From an uncultured Oscillibacter sp. (lineage in GTDB: Bacteria > Bacillota > Clostridia > Oscillospirales > Oscillospiraceae), in assembly GCA_946551795.1 (NCBI GenBank), contig CAMNRF010000003.1, positions 1-64,000 on the forward strand: a stretch of DNA of 64,000 nucleotides, in the 5' to 3' direction. Position 1 is the stretch's first letter. The number at the start of each line of letters is the position of its first letter. Shown here one piece after another: positions 35,831-45,328 of this stretch. Under the pieces are notes generated by a model that saw only the letters and a list, made by a program, of their open reading frames with translations, ran no database searches and had not been told where the DNA came from. The position numbers and the translations under genes are program-made.

Positions 35831-36232
35831 ATGGAAGAGAAGAAGTACACCTCGCTGATCCGCCTGCGCATGTCCGCCAAAGACGCCCATTACGGCGGGA
35901 ACCTGGTGGACGGCGCCCACATGGTCCATCTCTTCGGCGATGTGGCCACGGAGCTGCTGATTCAGACCGACGGCGACGAGGGCCTGTTCTGCGCCTACAA
36001 CAACGTGGAGTTCAAGGCGCCTGTCTACGCCGGCGACTACATCGAGGCCTACGGCGAGGTCACCCATATCGGCAACACTTCCCGCAAGATGCGCTTTGAG
36101 GCCCGCAAGGTCATCGCCACCCGCCCCGACATCAACGCCTCCGCCGCGGACGTGCTGGAGGAGCCCATCATCGTGGCCATCGCCGAGGGCACCTGTGTGG
36201 TTCCCAAGGAGTTCAGCCGCAAGAAGCCCTGA
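35831..36232 (+). CDS. kal: 3-aminobutyryl-CoA ammonia-lyase
   Basis: HotDog-fold Kal-like; [29 protein letters not shown]; lysine cluster context. Confidence 0.9.
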   Translation: MEEKKYTSLIRLRMSAKDAHYGGNLVDGAHMVHLFGDVATELLIQTDGDEGLFCAYNNVEFKAPVYAGDYIEAYGEVTHIGNTSRKMRFEARKVIATRPDINASAADVLEEPIIVAIAEGTCVVPKEFSRKKP

Positions 36233-36317
36233 GTTTTCCGGAATTTTGCAGACTGCCGGCCCGGCGCCCGTGCGCCGGGCCGTTTTCCGCAGGCGGCCGG
36301 TATGCCGGCGGATCGAT

Positions 36318-36377
36318 GTTCCATCGCTTGACAAGAGACAGCCGCACCGTGTGCTGCCACTTGTCAAACCATGGAAC
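36318..36377. repeat. 60-bp imperfect palindrome between kal and phzF-like gene
   Basis: GTTCCATCGCTTGACAAG (36318-36335) vs CTTGTCAAACCATGGAAC (36360-36377), 16/18 complementary, inner CAGC..GCTG/CAC..GTG pairs. Confidence 0.7.
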
Positions 36378-36392
36378 AAAAGGAGGATGACT

Positions 36393-37253
36393 ATGCGCTT
36401 TTACATCGCGGACGCCTTTACCGCCCAGCCCTTTTCCGGCAACCAGGCGGGGGTGGTCCCCCTGGGGGAGGGGCCCTTTCCGGAGGAATCGCTGATGCGG
36501 GCCCTGGCCGGGGAGCTGAAGCACTCGGAAACCGCCTTCGTCCGGCGGACAGGCGGGGGGAGCTTCCACATCCGCTACTTCACCCCGGCGGAGGAGGTGG
36601 ACCTGTGCGGCCACGCCACCATCGCCTCGTTCACCGTGCTGCGGGAGACCGGGGAGATCGGGGCGGGGACGTACGCCCTCCACACCCGCTCCGGGGATCT
36701 GGAGGTGACGGTGGAGCCGGAGGCCGTCTGGATGGACATGGCCCCGCCCGCGGAGGGGCGGACCTTTTCACAGGAGGAACAGGCGGAGCTGTACGGCGCC
36801 TACGGCCTGACCCTGGCGGACCGGCCGGAGGGGCTGGAGCCCCAGGCCGTCAGCACCGGCCTTCTGGACATCCTGCTGCCGGTGGCGGACATGGCCGCCC
36901 TGGACCGGGCCCGGCAGGACGAGGGGGCGGTCTGCCGCCTCTCGGAGCGGTACGGCGTCGTCGGCGTCCATATGTTCTGCCCCGGGACGGGGGACGCGGC
37001 GGCCCGCTGCCGAAACTTCGCGCCGCTGTACGCCATCCCGGAGGAGGCCGCCACCGGCACCTCCAACGGGGCGCTGACGTTCTACCTGTACCGCCGGGGA
37101 CTGGTGAGATCCGGCGGGACGAACCGCTTCGTCCAGGGGGAGAAGATGGGCAAGCCCTCGGAGATCCTCAGCCGTCTCACGGAGGAGGACGGCGGCGTCC
37201 GGGTCCGGATCGGGGGCCGGGCGGTGCTGACACTGCGGGGAGAGGTGCTGTGA
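36393..37253 (+). CDS. PhzF-family isomerase/epimerase
   Basis: DAFTAQPFSGNQAGVV, EVDLCGHATIAS, ATGTSNGALTFYL. Confidence 0.9.
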   Translation: MRFYIADAFTAQPFSGNQAGVVPLGEGPFPEESLMRALAGELKHSETAFVRRTGGGSFHIRYFTPAEEVDLCGHATIASFTVLRETGEIGAGTYALHTRSGDLEVTVEPEAVWMDMAPPAEGRTFSQEEQAELYGAYGLTLADRPEGLEPQAVSTGLLDILLPVADMAALDRARQDEGAVCRLSERYGVVGVHMFCPGTGDAAARCRNFAPLYAIPEEAATGTSNGALTFYLYRRGLVRSGGTNRFVQGEKMGKPSEILSRLTEEDGGVRVRIGGRAVLTLRGEVL

Positions 37254-37270
37254 GATTTTTCCGCGTTGTG

Positions 37271-37308
37271 AAATGGGAGTCCCGGCGGGATGCCAGGACT
37301 CCCATTTT
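37271..37308 (+). terminator. terminator between convergent phzF-like and atoA genes
   Basis: AAATGGGAGTCC / GGACTCCCATTTT. Confidence 0.75.
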
Positions 37309-37324
37309 GTAAAAATGGGTTAAA

Positions 37325-37981
37325 TTACTCTTCCTCCATGGGCTTGAGGTCGGGGCTGACGATGAGCTCGCAGCCGGTGGCGGCCTTGATGTCGTCCAGG
37401 GTGTAGTCGGGGTGCAGCTCCTTGAGGACGATGCCCTCGGGCGTGACCTCCATGACGCCCATCTCGGTGATGATCATGTCCACCACGCCCACGGCCGTCA
37501 GGGGCAGGGTGCACTTTTTGAGGATCTTATGAGCGCCCTTCTGGGTGTGCAGCATGGCCACGATGACCTTCCGCGCGCCCACCACCAGGTCCATGGCGCC
37601 GCCCATGCCGGCCACCATCTTGCCGGGGATGATCCAGTTGGCGATGTTGCCCTTCTCGTCCACCTCCATGGCGCCCAGCACCGTGGCGTCCACGTGGCCG
37701 CCGCGGATGATGGAGAAGCTCTCCTCGGAGCCGAAGAAGTTTCCGTAGGGGGCGTAGGTGACGTAAGCGCCGCCGGAGTTGATGACGTCCACGTCCTCAT
37801 GGCCCTTCTCGGGAGCGCCCAGCAGGCCGGTGAAGCCGTTCTCGGAGTGGAGGACGATGGTCACGCCCTCGGGCAGGCAGTCGGCCACCATGGTGGGCAG
37901 GCCGATGCCCAGATTGGCGATGTCGCCGTCCTTAAATTCTTTCGCCGCACGCTTGGCGATTCTCAGTTTCAGATCTGCCAA
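37325..37981 (-). CDS. atoA: acetoacetate/butyrate CoA-transferase subunit B
   Basis: GLPTMVADCLPEGV, LHSENGFTGLLG. Confidence 0.92.
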   Translation of the reverse strand: MADLKLRIAKRAAKEFKDGDIANLGIGLPTMVADCLPEGVTIVLHSENGFTGLLGAPEKGHEDVDVINSGGAYVTYAPYGNFFGSEESFSIIRGGHVDATVLGAMEVDEKGNIANWIIPGKMVAGMGGAMDLVVGARKVIVAMLHTQKGAHKILKKCTLPLTAVGVVDMIITEMGVMEVTPEGIVLKELHPDYTLDDIKAATGCELIVSPDLKPMEEE

Positions 37982-38658
37982 GGCTGCTCACCTCCTACGA
38001 TATAGTTCACATATACGCCGGCGGTGGTGAAGGTGTCCACATCCACCTCGCCGATCTCCACGACCTTCTCCGCGCCCAGGATGACGGTGTCCGCCGCCAT
38101 GGCCATGACGTGGTTGAAGTTCTTGGTGGCCTTGGCGCAGCTGAAGTTGCCGAACTTGTCGCAGATGCTGGCCCGGCACAGGGCGTAGTCCGCGTGGAGG
38201 GGCAGCTCCAGCAGGTACTCCTTGCCCTCGATGGTCAGCGTCTCCTTGCCGTCGGCGATGATGGTGCCCACGCCGGTGGGGGTCAGCACGCCGCCCAGGC
38301 CCGCGCCGGCGGCCCGGATCTTCTCCGCCAGGGAGCCCTGGGGCACCAGGGTGCACTTCAGGGTGCCGTCGTTCATGCCCTTGCCGATGATGGGGTTCAT
38401 GCCCACGTGGGAGGCGATGATGTGGTCGATCATCCCCGCGCTGAGGAGCTTGGCCACGCCCCGGTCAGTGGTGCCGGTGACGGAGGCGGGGAGGCCGCCG
38501 TCATTGGCGATGACGGTCAGGTGCTTGACGCCCTTTTCCACCAGAGCGTCGATCAGGATCTCCGGGGTTCCGGTTCCCAGGAAGCCGCCCACCATGACGG
38601 TCATGCCGTCCTGGATGCCAGCCACCGCCTCCTGGGCTGTTCTCATTTTGTTGATCAT
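37969..38658 (-). CDS. atoD: acetoacetate/butyrate CoA-transferase subunit A
   Basis: QDGMTVMVGGFLGTGTPEILIDALVEKGVKHLTVIANDGG; start at 38658. Confidence 0.92.
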   Translation of the reverse strand: MINKMRTAQEAVAGIQDGMTVMVGGFLGTGTPEILIDALVEKGVKHLTVIANDGGLPASVTGTTDRGVAKLLSAGMIDHIIASHVGMNPIIGKGMNDGTLKCTLVPQGSLAEKIRAAGAGLGGVLTPTGVGTIIADGKETLTIEGKEYLLELPLHADYALCRASICDKFGNFSCAKATKNFNHVMAMAADTVILGAEKVVEIGEVDVDTFTTAGVYVNYIVGGEQPWQI

Positions 38659-38925
38659 GTTCTTTTTCTTACTCCCTTCGCCGTGCCGGTGCTGTCCGGT
38701 ACGCCGCGCCGCCATCTGCCGCGGTGGCGGCGGCGCTCCCGGCGCCGGATTGGTCACGGCCGTAATTTTAGGAAGGGCCGGCTGGATCAGCGGATGCGGA
38801 CCGGCCTGCGCCTCCTATACCCTGCAACAGACTGCGCTTCGCTTCAAACCTCCTCATGCTGGAATGCACCGATGAGCATGGAATCTGCTATGCCGTCTAT
38901 TCGGCAGCGGCATGTGCTTGAGACT

Positions 38926-38954
38926 ATCATAGCCCAAATTTTGGGGATTGTCAA
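38926..38954 (-). promoter_or_regulatory. promoter of atoDA
   Basis: TTGACA-17-TATGAT with CCCAAATTTTGGG-type dyad in the spacer. Confidence 0.8.
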
Positions 38955-39455
38955 GTTCACTAAACAGAGGGATGAAAAGCCGCGGAAACCCGTCAGGATA
39001 CCCAACAGAGAGGGGAGGATGCGCGTTTGGAAAGTGGATACGGTGCATAAGCCCGGGACGGGGGCCCCGGCGGGGAGGCAGGAGAATTTTGCGGATTGTG
39101 TCAAAAAGTGAGGAGAGGTAATCGAATACCTGCCGGGAAAACAGGGGTGTGAAGTTTCACGCACGGGCCCCGGCGGCCGCGGGAAAGGGGGAGGCATACA
39201 TTAATATATATGCGGTGGGGCGTGGATGAAACAGGGGAGCGGGCGGTCCCCTGGACAGATTCTGCCCGGAAAAATCTGAGGGAAATTGCCGCTGGAGCCG
39301 CAGCCGGGAACAGATGGGTGCAGGATAAAAGCGGGATTGCGCGGACATCTCCAAGCCCGTCAGGGGATGAGCGGTGCGGAGAGCGGCCTGCCGGAGCGCC
39401 TGCCTGCCGTCTGCGGTGCCATGGGACCTGACGTGGTCCCCGCCAGGGGCGGAGG

Positions 39456-39484
39456 TTGACAGAAAATTCCTGTCATGATATACT
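39456..39484 (+). promoter_or_regulatory. promoter of small membrane protein gene
   Basis: TTGACA-17-TATACT; TGACAG/CTGTCA dyad within. Confidence 0.75.
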
Positions 39485-39534
39485 TTAACAATTATATGGT
39501 ATATGGATTTTCGGACAACGTGAGGAGGCGGCCC

Positions 39535-39957
39535 ATGGGCGGAAAGGTGAAAAAGCGCATCGCGATTCTGGTCGGCTGCGCGGTGCTGGCGGCGGGGATG
39601 ATGGCGGTGGCCGCGTCGCTGGATATGCCCGGCGAGACGGTGATGCGGTGGTTCGGGGCCTCCTATGACTCTCTCTCCACCATGGTGCTCTTCGTCCTCT
39701 TCTGCGGCGCCCTGGGGTTCCCGGTGCAGATTCTGGTGAAGGCGTTCCCCCGGGCGCTTTTGATGCTCCACCGGATCTCCATGCGGTGGGCGAAGGCGCT
39801 GCTGGCGGTGCTGGATACGGCCGCCCTCTTCCTGGTCATGGCGCTGGTGGACCGGCTGATGAGCACCGTGCTGGTGGGGTATGTGATCCTGTTTCTCATC
39901 GCCCTGGTGATGGCGGTGCTCTCCATGGACGACCTGGAGGGCTGGGAGAACCGGTAG
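39535..39957 (+). CDS. small multi-TM membrane protein, possibly YrvL-like
   Basis: SD GAGGAGG before ATG at 39535; four hydrophobic segments. Confidence 0.65.
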   Translation: MGGKVKKRIAILVGCAVLAAGMMAVAASLDMPGETVMRWFGASYDSLSTMVLFVLFCGALGFPVQILVKAFPRALLMLHRISMRWAKALLAVLDTAALFLVMALVDRLMSTVLVGYVILFLIALVMAVLSMDDLEGWENR

Positions 39958-40029
39958 GCGGCAGGCGTGTTTCGGCGCTTTTTGAGAAAATTAGGGCTTG
40001 ACTTTTTGGAAGGCCCTGTATATAATACT

Positions 40030-40165
40030 TTTTGCGTTCCAAAGACAGCAGGTGGGCTCCGCCCGTAAATCCTGCCGAGGGCGGCAAATCGTGAGATTAC
40101 TGCTCCGTCCGTGCGTCTTTGCGCGGGCGGTTCTTTTTTGAACGCGCCTATGAATCCTAATGGAG
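40030..40165 (+). ncRNA. ribosomal protein L10 leader
   Basis: CCAAAGACAGCAGGTG...AATCCTGCCGAGG upstream of rplJ; promoter TTGACT-17-TATAAT just upstream. Confidence 0.88.
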
Positions 40166-40177
40166 GTGAAAACAAGA

Positions 40178-40720
40178 ATGCCTAACGCAAAGGTCTTATC
40201 CGAGAAGCAGGCCATCGTGGCCCAGCTGACTGAGAAGATCCAGAAGGCCACCGCCGGCGTGATCGTCGACTACAAGGGGATCACCGTGGAGGAGGACACC
40301 GCGCTGCGCCGTGAGTGCCGGGAGAACGATGTGGATTACGCGGTGGTGAAGAACACCCTGCTCCGCTTCGCGTTCAACAACACCGGCCTGGGCGACCTGG
40401 ATGATCTGCTCAACGGCACCACGTCCCTGGCCCTGTGCGATGATCCCGTGGCTCCCGCCCGCGTCATGGCCAACTACGCCAAGAAGCTGGACGGCAAGTT
40501 CGAGATCAAGGGCGGTTTCATGGACGGCAAGCCCGTGGACCTGGCCACCATCAACTCCCTGGCTTCCATCCCCGCGCTGCCCGTCCTGCAGGCGCAGGTC
40601 CTGGGCACCATGCTGGCCCCCATCACCGGCCTGGCCGTCGTGCTCAAGCAGATCGCCGAGAAGAACGGCGCTCCCGCCGGGGACGCCGCCCCCGCCGAAG
40701 AGGCTCCCGCCGCGGAGTAA
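40178..40720 (+). CDS. rplJ: 50S ribosomal protein L10
   Basis: VLSEKQAIVAQLTEKIQKATAGVIVDYKGITVEEDT. Confidence 0.97.
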   Translation: MPNAKVLSEKQAIVAQLTEKIQKATAGVIVDYKGITVEEDTALRRECRENDVDYAVVKNTLLRFAFNNTGLGDLDDLLNGTTSLALCDDPVAPARVMANYAKKLDGKFEIKGGFMDGKPVDLATINSLASIPALPVLQAQVLGTMLAPITGLAVVLKQIAEKNGAPAGDAAPAEEAPAAE

Positions 40721-40765
40721 GCGGCACCATCACACTTAAAAATTTACTATCAGGAGGTTCATACA

Positions 40766-41137
40766 ATGTCTGAGAAAGTTACCGCCATGATCGAAGAGAT
40801 TAAGGGCCTGACCGTTCTGGAGCTCAGCGAGCTCGTCCACGCTCTGGAGGAGGAGTTCGGCGTCTCCGCCGCCGCCATGGCCGCTCCCGCCGCCGGCGCC
40901 GCCGCCCCCGCCGCCGAGGAGAAGACCGAGTTCGACGTGGTCCTGGCCGGCTTCGACGCCGCCGCCAAGATCAAGGTCATCAAGGTCGTCCGCGAGATCA
41001 CCGGCCAGGGTCTGGCCGAGGCCAAGGCCACCGTCGAGGGCGCTCCCACCACTCTGAAGGAGGGCATCTCCAAGGACGACGCCGAGGCTCTGAAGAAGCA
41101 GATCGAAGAGGCCGGCGGCAAGGTCGAGCTGAAGTAA
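40766..41137 (+). CDS. rplL: 50S ribosomal protein L7/L12
   Basis: [23 protein letters not shown]...[41 protein letters not shown]. Confidence 0.98.
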   Translation: MSEKVTAMIEEIKGLTVLELSELVHALEEEFGVSAAAMAAPAAGAAAPAAEEKTEFDVVLAGFDAAAKIKVIKVVREITGQGLAEAKATVEGAPTTLKEGISKDDAEALKKQIEEAGGKVELK

Positions 41138-41194
41138 TTCAGGCGATTTCACAAGTCGTTCCCCCCAGGGGACGAGGCATTTTTCGCAACGGAA

Positions 41195-41225
41195 AGGCCC
41201 GCGGCAAATACCGCGGGCCTTTTTT
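41195..41225 (+). terminator. intrinsic terminator after rplL
   Basis: AGGCCCGCGG-CAAATA-CCGCGGGCCT-TTTTT. Confidence 0.9.
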
Positions 41226-41229
41226 CAGC

Positions 41230-42615
41230 ATGGAAAAAGAGAGGAATCGATTTATGAAACGGGAGCGTTTCCAATCCAGACTGGGATTTCTGCTGGTGAG
41301 CGCCGGGTGCGCCGTAGGCATCGGGAACGTGTGGAAATTTCCATACGTCACCGGCGAGAACGGCGGCGGCGTGTTTGTGCTGTTCTACCTGCTGTTCCTG
41401 GTGATCATGGGCGTGCCGGTGCTGACCATGGAGCTGGCGGTGGGCCGGGCCAGCCGGAAGAGCGCGGTGCTGAGCTACAGGGCGCTGGAGCCGGCGGGCA
41501 GCAAGTGGCACATCCACGGCTGGTTCTGCGTGGCGGGCTGCTGCCTTTTGATGATGTACTACACCACCGTTTCCGGCTGGATGCTGGGGTATTTCTTCAA
41601 GTTCGCCGCCGGGGCCTTCACGGGCCTGGAGGGCGAGGCGGTGGACAGTATGTTCTTTGAGGGAATGCTGGGGAACCCCGCCGAGATGTCCATCTGGATG
41701 GTGATCACCGTGCTGGCCGGTTTCCTGATCTGCAGCTTTAGTTTGCAGAAGGGACTGGAGCGTATCACCAAGGTGATGATGGTGGGCCTGCTGGCCCTGA
41801 TCGCCATTCTGGCTGTCCACAGCCTGACGCTGCCCGGCGGTCTGGAGGGCGTGAAGTTCTATCTTCTGCCGGACTTCCGGCGGGCCGCCGGGGCGGGGCT
41901 GGGCAATGTGATCACCGCCGCCATGAACCAGTCCTTCTTCACCCTGAGCTTGGGCATCGCGGCCATGGAGGTCTTCGGCAGCTACATGAGCCGGGACCAC
42001 ACCCTCACCAGCGAGGCCATCCGCATCTGCTCCCTGGATACCTTCGTGGCGCTGATGGCGGGCCTGATCATCTTCCCGGCCTGCACCGCCTACGGCGTCC
42101 GGCCGGACAGCGGTCCCTCCCTGATCTTCATCACCCTGCCCAAGGTGTTTTTGAACATGGCCGGCGGCCGGCTGTGGGGGGCGCTGTTCTTCCTGTTCAT
42201 GACCTTCGCCAGCTTCTCCACGGTCATCGCCGTGTTTGAGAACCTCCAGGCCAACTGCATCGATAACTTCGGCTGGAGCCGGAGAAAGGCCACGGTGGTC
42301 AACTGCGTGCTGATTCTCGCCGCCAGCTTCCCCTGTATCCTGGGCTTCAATGTCTGGAGCGATCTCCAGCTCATCGGGGGCCGGAACGTGCTGGACAGCG
42401 AGGACTTCCTGGTCTCCAACCTGTTGCTGCCCCTGGGCTCCCTGGTGTATCTGCTCTTCTGCGTCACCAAATGGGGCTGGGGCTACGACAAGTACCTGGA
42501 GGAGGCCAACACCGGCCGGGGCGTGAAGATGCCCTATGGGCTGAAGCCATATTTCCGGTATGTGTTGCCGGTGCTGATCCTGGTGATTCTGATCCAGGGA
42601 TTGATCCCCGCGTAA
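41230..42615 (+). CDS. sodium-dependent transporter, NSS (SNF) family
   Basis: RLGFLLVSAGCAVGIGNVWKFPYVTGENGGGVFVLFYLLFL. Confidence 0.95.
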   Translation: MEKERNRFMKRERFQSRLGFLLVSAGCAVGIGNVWKFPYVTGENGGGVFVLFYLLFLVIMGVPVLTMELAVGRASRKSAVLSYRALEPAGSKWHIHGWFCVAGCCLLMMYYTTVSGWMLGYFFKFAAGAFTGLEGEAVDSMFFEGMLGNPAEMSIWMVITVLAGFLICSFSLQKGLERITKVMMVGLLALIAILAVHSLTLPGGLEGVKFYLLPDFRRAAGAGLGNVITAAMNQSFFTLSLGIAAMEVFGSYMSRDHTLTSEAIRICSLDTFVALMAGLIIFPACTAYGVRPDSGPSLIFITLPKVFLNMAGGRLWGALFFLFMTFASFSTVIAVFENLQANCIDNFGWSRRKATVVNCVLILAASFPCILGFNVWSDLQLIGGRNVLDSEDFLVSNLLLPLGSLVYLLFCVTKWGWGYDKYLEEANTGRGVKMPYGLKPYFRYVLPVLILVILIQGLIPA

Positions 42616-42674
42616 TGCCAAAGAGAGAAGGACCCCGCTCTGCCAAAAGACAGGGCGGGGTTTCACGCGTTCAT

Positions 42675-43037
42675 CTATTTCACGGCCTCCGTGAGGGCCT
42701 GGATCAGATTTTCCCTGGTAATGGGCTTGTAGAGGAACGTCTTGGCTCCGATTTCACGGGCCTCGTTGATGGTGTCGTCATAGATCAGGGAGGAGACCAT
42801 GATAATCCGCGCGTCCGGGTGCTCCTCCAGGATGATTTTCGCGGTCTCCAGGCCGTCGATGCCGGGCATGATGATGTCCATGGTGACAACATCGGGCTGA
42901 ATCTCCCCGTAGCGGGCGATGGCGTCTTCACCGTTGTCGCAGTAGGCCGCCATCTCAAAGTCAGATCCCTCCAGAAATTTACGGATCTGCAGCTCCATCA
43001 TCCGGGAATCGTCGACTACCATGACCTGCTTTTTCAT
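42675..43037 (-). CDS. CheY-like response regulator
   Basis: VMVVDDSRMMELQIRKFL, VTMDIIMPGIDGLE, KPITRENL. Confidence 0.93.
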   Translation of the reverse strand: MKKQVMVVDDSRMMELQIRKFLEGSDFEMAAYCDNGEDAIARYGEIQPDVVTMDIIMPGIDGLETAKIILEEHPDARIIMVSSLIYDDTINEAREIGAKTFLYKPITRENLIQALTEAVK

Positions 43038-43062
43038 AAATCCACTTCCTTTTTCTGTCAGT

Positions 43063-43542
43063 TTAAGAGAGGCTGTCCGGCACGGCCTCCAGGGGAACGT
43101 GATGGATCAGCTGCACGTGTTCGTCCCTGTCGCCGGAGTAGGTGAGGACGATGTCCTCCTGGTGCCCGTCCAGCGCGCAGCGTCCCTCGTGAAAGGCCGG
43201 GACGCTGAACCGGGCGGGGGTTCTGGTCAGCTGAAACAGCCGGGAGGCGAAGTGGCCGCACAGCACGTTGATGTACTCCTTCGCCACGTCCTCGATGTCC
43301 TGCCGGCTGATCTCCTCTGTCTGCATCATGAATTGTGCCGTCCGGATAAACATGGATTTTTCCGCGCAGATGGAGAGGGCCATATGAAATCCCTTTTCAA
43401 AAAGAATGAATACCGTGTAGATCTCTCCCTCTGGGCCGGCGCTGTCCGGGCGGAGCCGGATTCCCGTCGCCTGGGGGGTGATCTCCCGGGTGATCTGGTC
43501 GAAAATCTCCACCAGGTTCTTTCGCGGCACCGAGCTGTGCAT
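43063..43542 (-). CDS. CheX-like chemotaxis phosphatase-related protein
   Basis: About 160 aa with EDVAKEYINVLCGHFASRLF; immediately upstream of the CheY-like gene. Confidence 0.6.
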   Translation of the reverse strand: MHSSVPRKNLVEIFDQITREITPQATGIRLRPDSAGPEGEIYTVFILFEKGFHMALSICAEKSMFIRTAQFMMQTEEISRQDIEDVAKEYINVLCGHFASRLFQLTRTPARFSVPAFHEGRCALDGHQEDIVLTYSGDRDEHVQLIHHVPLEAVPDSLS

Positions 43543-43579
43543 AGGACGCCTCCTCTCTTCCGCTTTCCGCGGCGCGCGG

Positions 43580-45328
43580 CTACATCACCACAATCTCGCC
43601 GCATACCATTTTTACGACGCAGTGACGGGTCTCCTGCCGCAGGCGGAGAATTTCATCGCCGAAGCTGATCTCCGTCCCCGGGTAGGCCAGGGAGCACTCC
43701 AGCCGTCCGCTCTCCTTCTCCTCCAGCGTCAGCTTGATGTCGGCCAGGTCCTCCTCCAGCTGCTTGAGCTTGAGCTCGGCCACGGAGAGCTTCATCCGCG
43801 TCTTGCCCAGGATGCTGGACTTGGTGGGGCTGTCCAGCTGGCACTCCAGCTTTTCCAGCTCGATGGTCAGCTCTTTCAATTCCCTCTGGATGATCTCCCG
43901 CTCGAAGTTTGTACAGGGCAGGCCGCCCAGGGCAACAGAGGTTCTGACCTCCGACTGGGAGCCCACGGTCTGGACGTTTACCATTTTGGCCGCCCAGATC
44001 CGGCCGCCAATGATGCAGCCCCGGCCGGAGCGGACCCGGACCTCTCCGTCACAGTAGATGCTGCCGTTGATGATGCAGTCGGTCTGCAGGTTCTCCCGGG
44101 CGTAGATGGTGGCGTTTTCGATATACTTGGAGAAGACGCTCCGCTGGGAGCGGACAATAGTGGTTCCGTCGCCCAGGATGCCCTTGACCACCACCAGGTC
44201 GCCGCCGGCCTCCACGGAGCTGCCGGCCTCCACCACGCCGCCCACGTGGATGCTGCCCATGGCCCGGACAGTAAAGCCGCTGAGTACATCGCCTGCGATG
44301 TTGATGTCGCCGATGAAGTTGATGTCCCCCGTGGAGAAGTCCACATCTCCCTGGATGTCCATCACGGGCTTGACCTGGAAGCTGCGGCCGGTGAACTCCA
44401 CATGTCCCGCCATGGAGGCGACAAGGGTGAGCCCGTCCTCGCTGATCTCGGTGTTCCGCCCTTTTGGCAGGGGGACGGGGCGGCCGCTCTTGGCGGGAAT
44501 CTCCTGGTCCAGGACGGTCCGCCCGGGATTGCCCTCCGTGGGCTGGATCAGCCGGCAGATCTCCTGTCCCAGTTTGACGTTGCGGATCAGGTTGAGGTTG
44601 GTGTAGTCCACCTGTCCGTACTCGTCCACCTCCAGCACCCGGTCGATGGACCGGGGGAAGTAGTCCACGATGTTGCCGTTCTCCCCGTCAAAGGCGGGCT
44701 TTCCCCTGGCGATGAGAAAGAGATGGAAGTACCGCTCTTCATCATGGGAGAGCCGGTCCACCAGCTGTTCGTCCACGCCGAAGGAGATATCCTGGGCCAG
44801 CATGGTCCGCAGGAGCAACTCACGGCTGAGCTCCTGCCCCGGCCCCACGGGGGGGAACACGACGACCCAGGCGTAGAGCTTATCCAGAGAGAGAAAGAAA
44901 TAGGGCATCGCGTCCAGCACCAGGGGGGCCTCCGGCTCCTGTTCCTGATCAGACTTCTTTTTGCCGGACCGGCTGGGCTTTTCACCGTCCCGGATCTGCT
45001 TCAATCGCGCGCCGCACACGCTGGTCATGGCGGAGCGCAGGCGGCCCAGCTCCCGCTGGATCATCTCCGGCGGGAGAACGCCGTCCTCGTCCAGCGAGAG
45101 GCGGGGCGCCGGCAGATAGCCGGATTTCCGCCGGCGCAGGTCATAGAGGCGGAAGAGGGCGTGGTCCGGCGGGAGCTCCAGCCTGGCCGGATCGATAAAG
45201 CCGCCGCTCTGGGGTTCCGCGGCGGCCTCCTCCACGGCGGCCTCCCGGGCCGCGTCGGCCTCGCTGTCCGGCTCTGTCTCCGCTTTCGGGCCAAACAGGA
45301 TATTGGTGATCTTTTCCTTCCATGACAT
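43580..45328 (-). CDS. FapA-family (DUF342) protein
   Basis: Gly/Val-rich repeats: GDINFIGDINIAGDVLSGFTVRAMGSIHVGGVVEAGSSVEAGGDLVV. Confidence 0.88.
   Translation of the reverse strand: MSWKEKITNILFGPKAETEPDSEADAAREAAVEEAAAEPQSGGFIDPARLELPPDHALFRLYDLRRRKSGYLPAPRLSLDEDGVLPPEMIQRELGRLRSAMTSVCGARLKQIRDGEKPSRSGKKKSDQEQEPEAPLVLDAMPYFFLSLDKLYAWVVVFPPVGPGQELSRELLLRTMLAQDISFGVDEQLVDRLSHDEERYFHLFLIARGKPAFDGENGNIVDYFPRSIDRVLEVDEYGQVDYTNLNLIRNVKLGQEICRLIQPTEGNPGRTVLDQEIPAKSGRPVPLPKGRNTEISEDGLTLVASMAGHVEFTGRSFQVKPVMDIQGDVDFSTGDINFIGDINIAGDVLSGFTVRAMGSIHVGGVVEAGSSVEAGGDLVVVKGILGDGTTIVRSQRSVFSKYIENATIYARENLQTDCIINGSIYCDGEVRVRSGRGCIIGGRIWAAKMVNVQTVGSQSEVRTSVALGGLPCTNFEREIIQRELKELTIELEKLECQLDSPTKSSILGKTRMKLSVAELKLKQLEEDLADIKLTLEEKESGRLECSLAYPGTEISFGDEILRLRQETRHCVVKMVCGEIVVM

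Noticed and set aside
39475-39957. Longer start (39475) for the YrvL-like ORF
   Set aside because: That ATG overlaps the -10 region of the promoter; the SD-preceded ATG at 39535 is preferred
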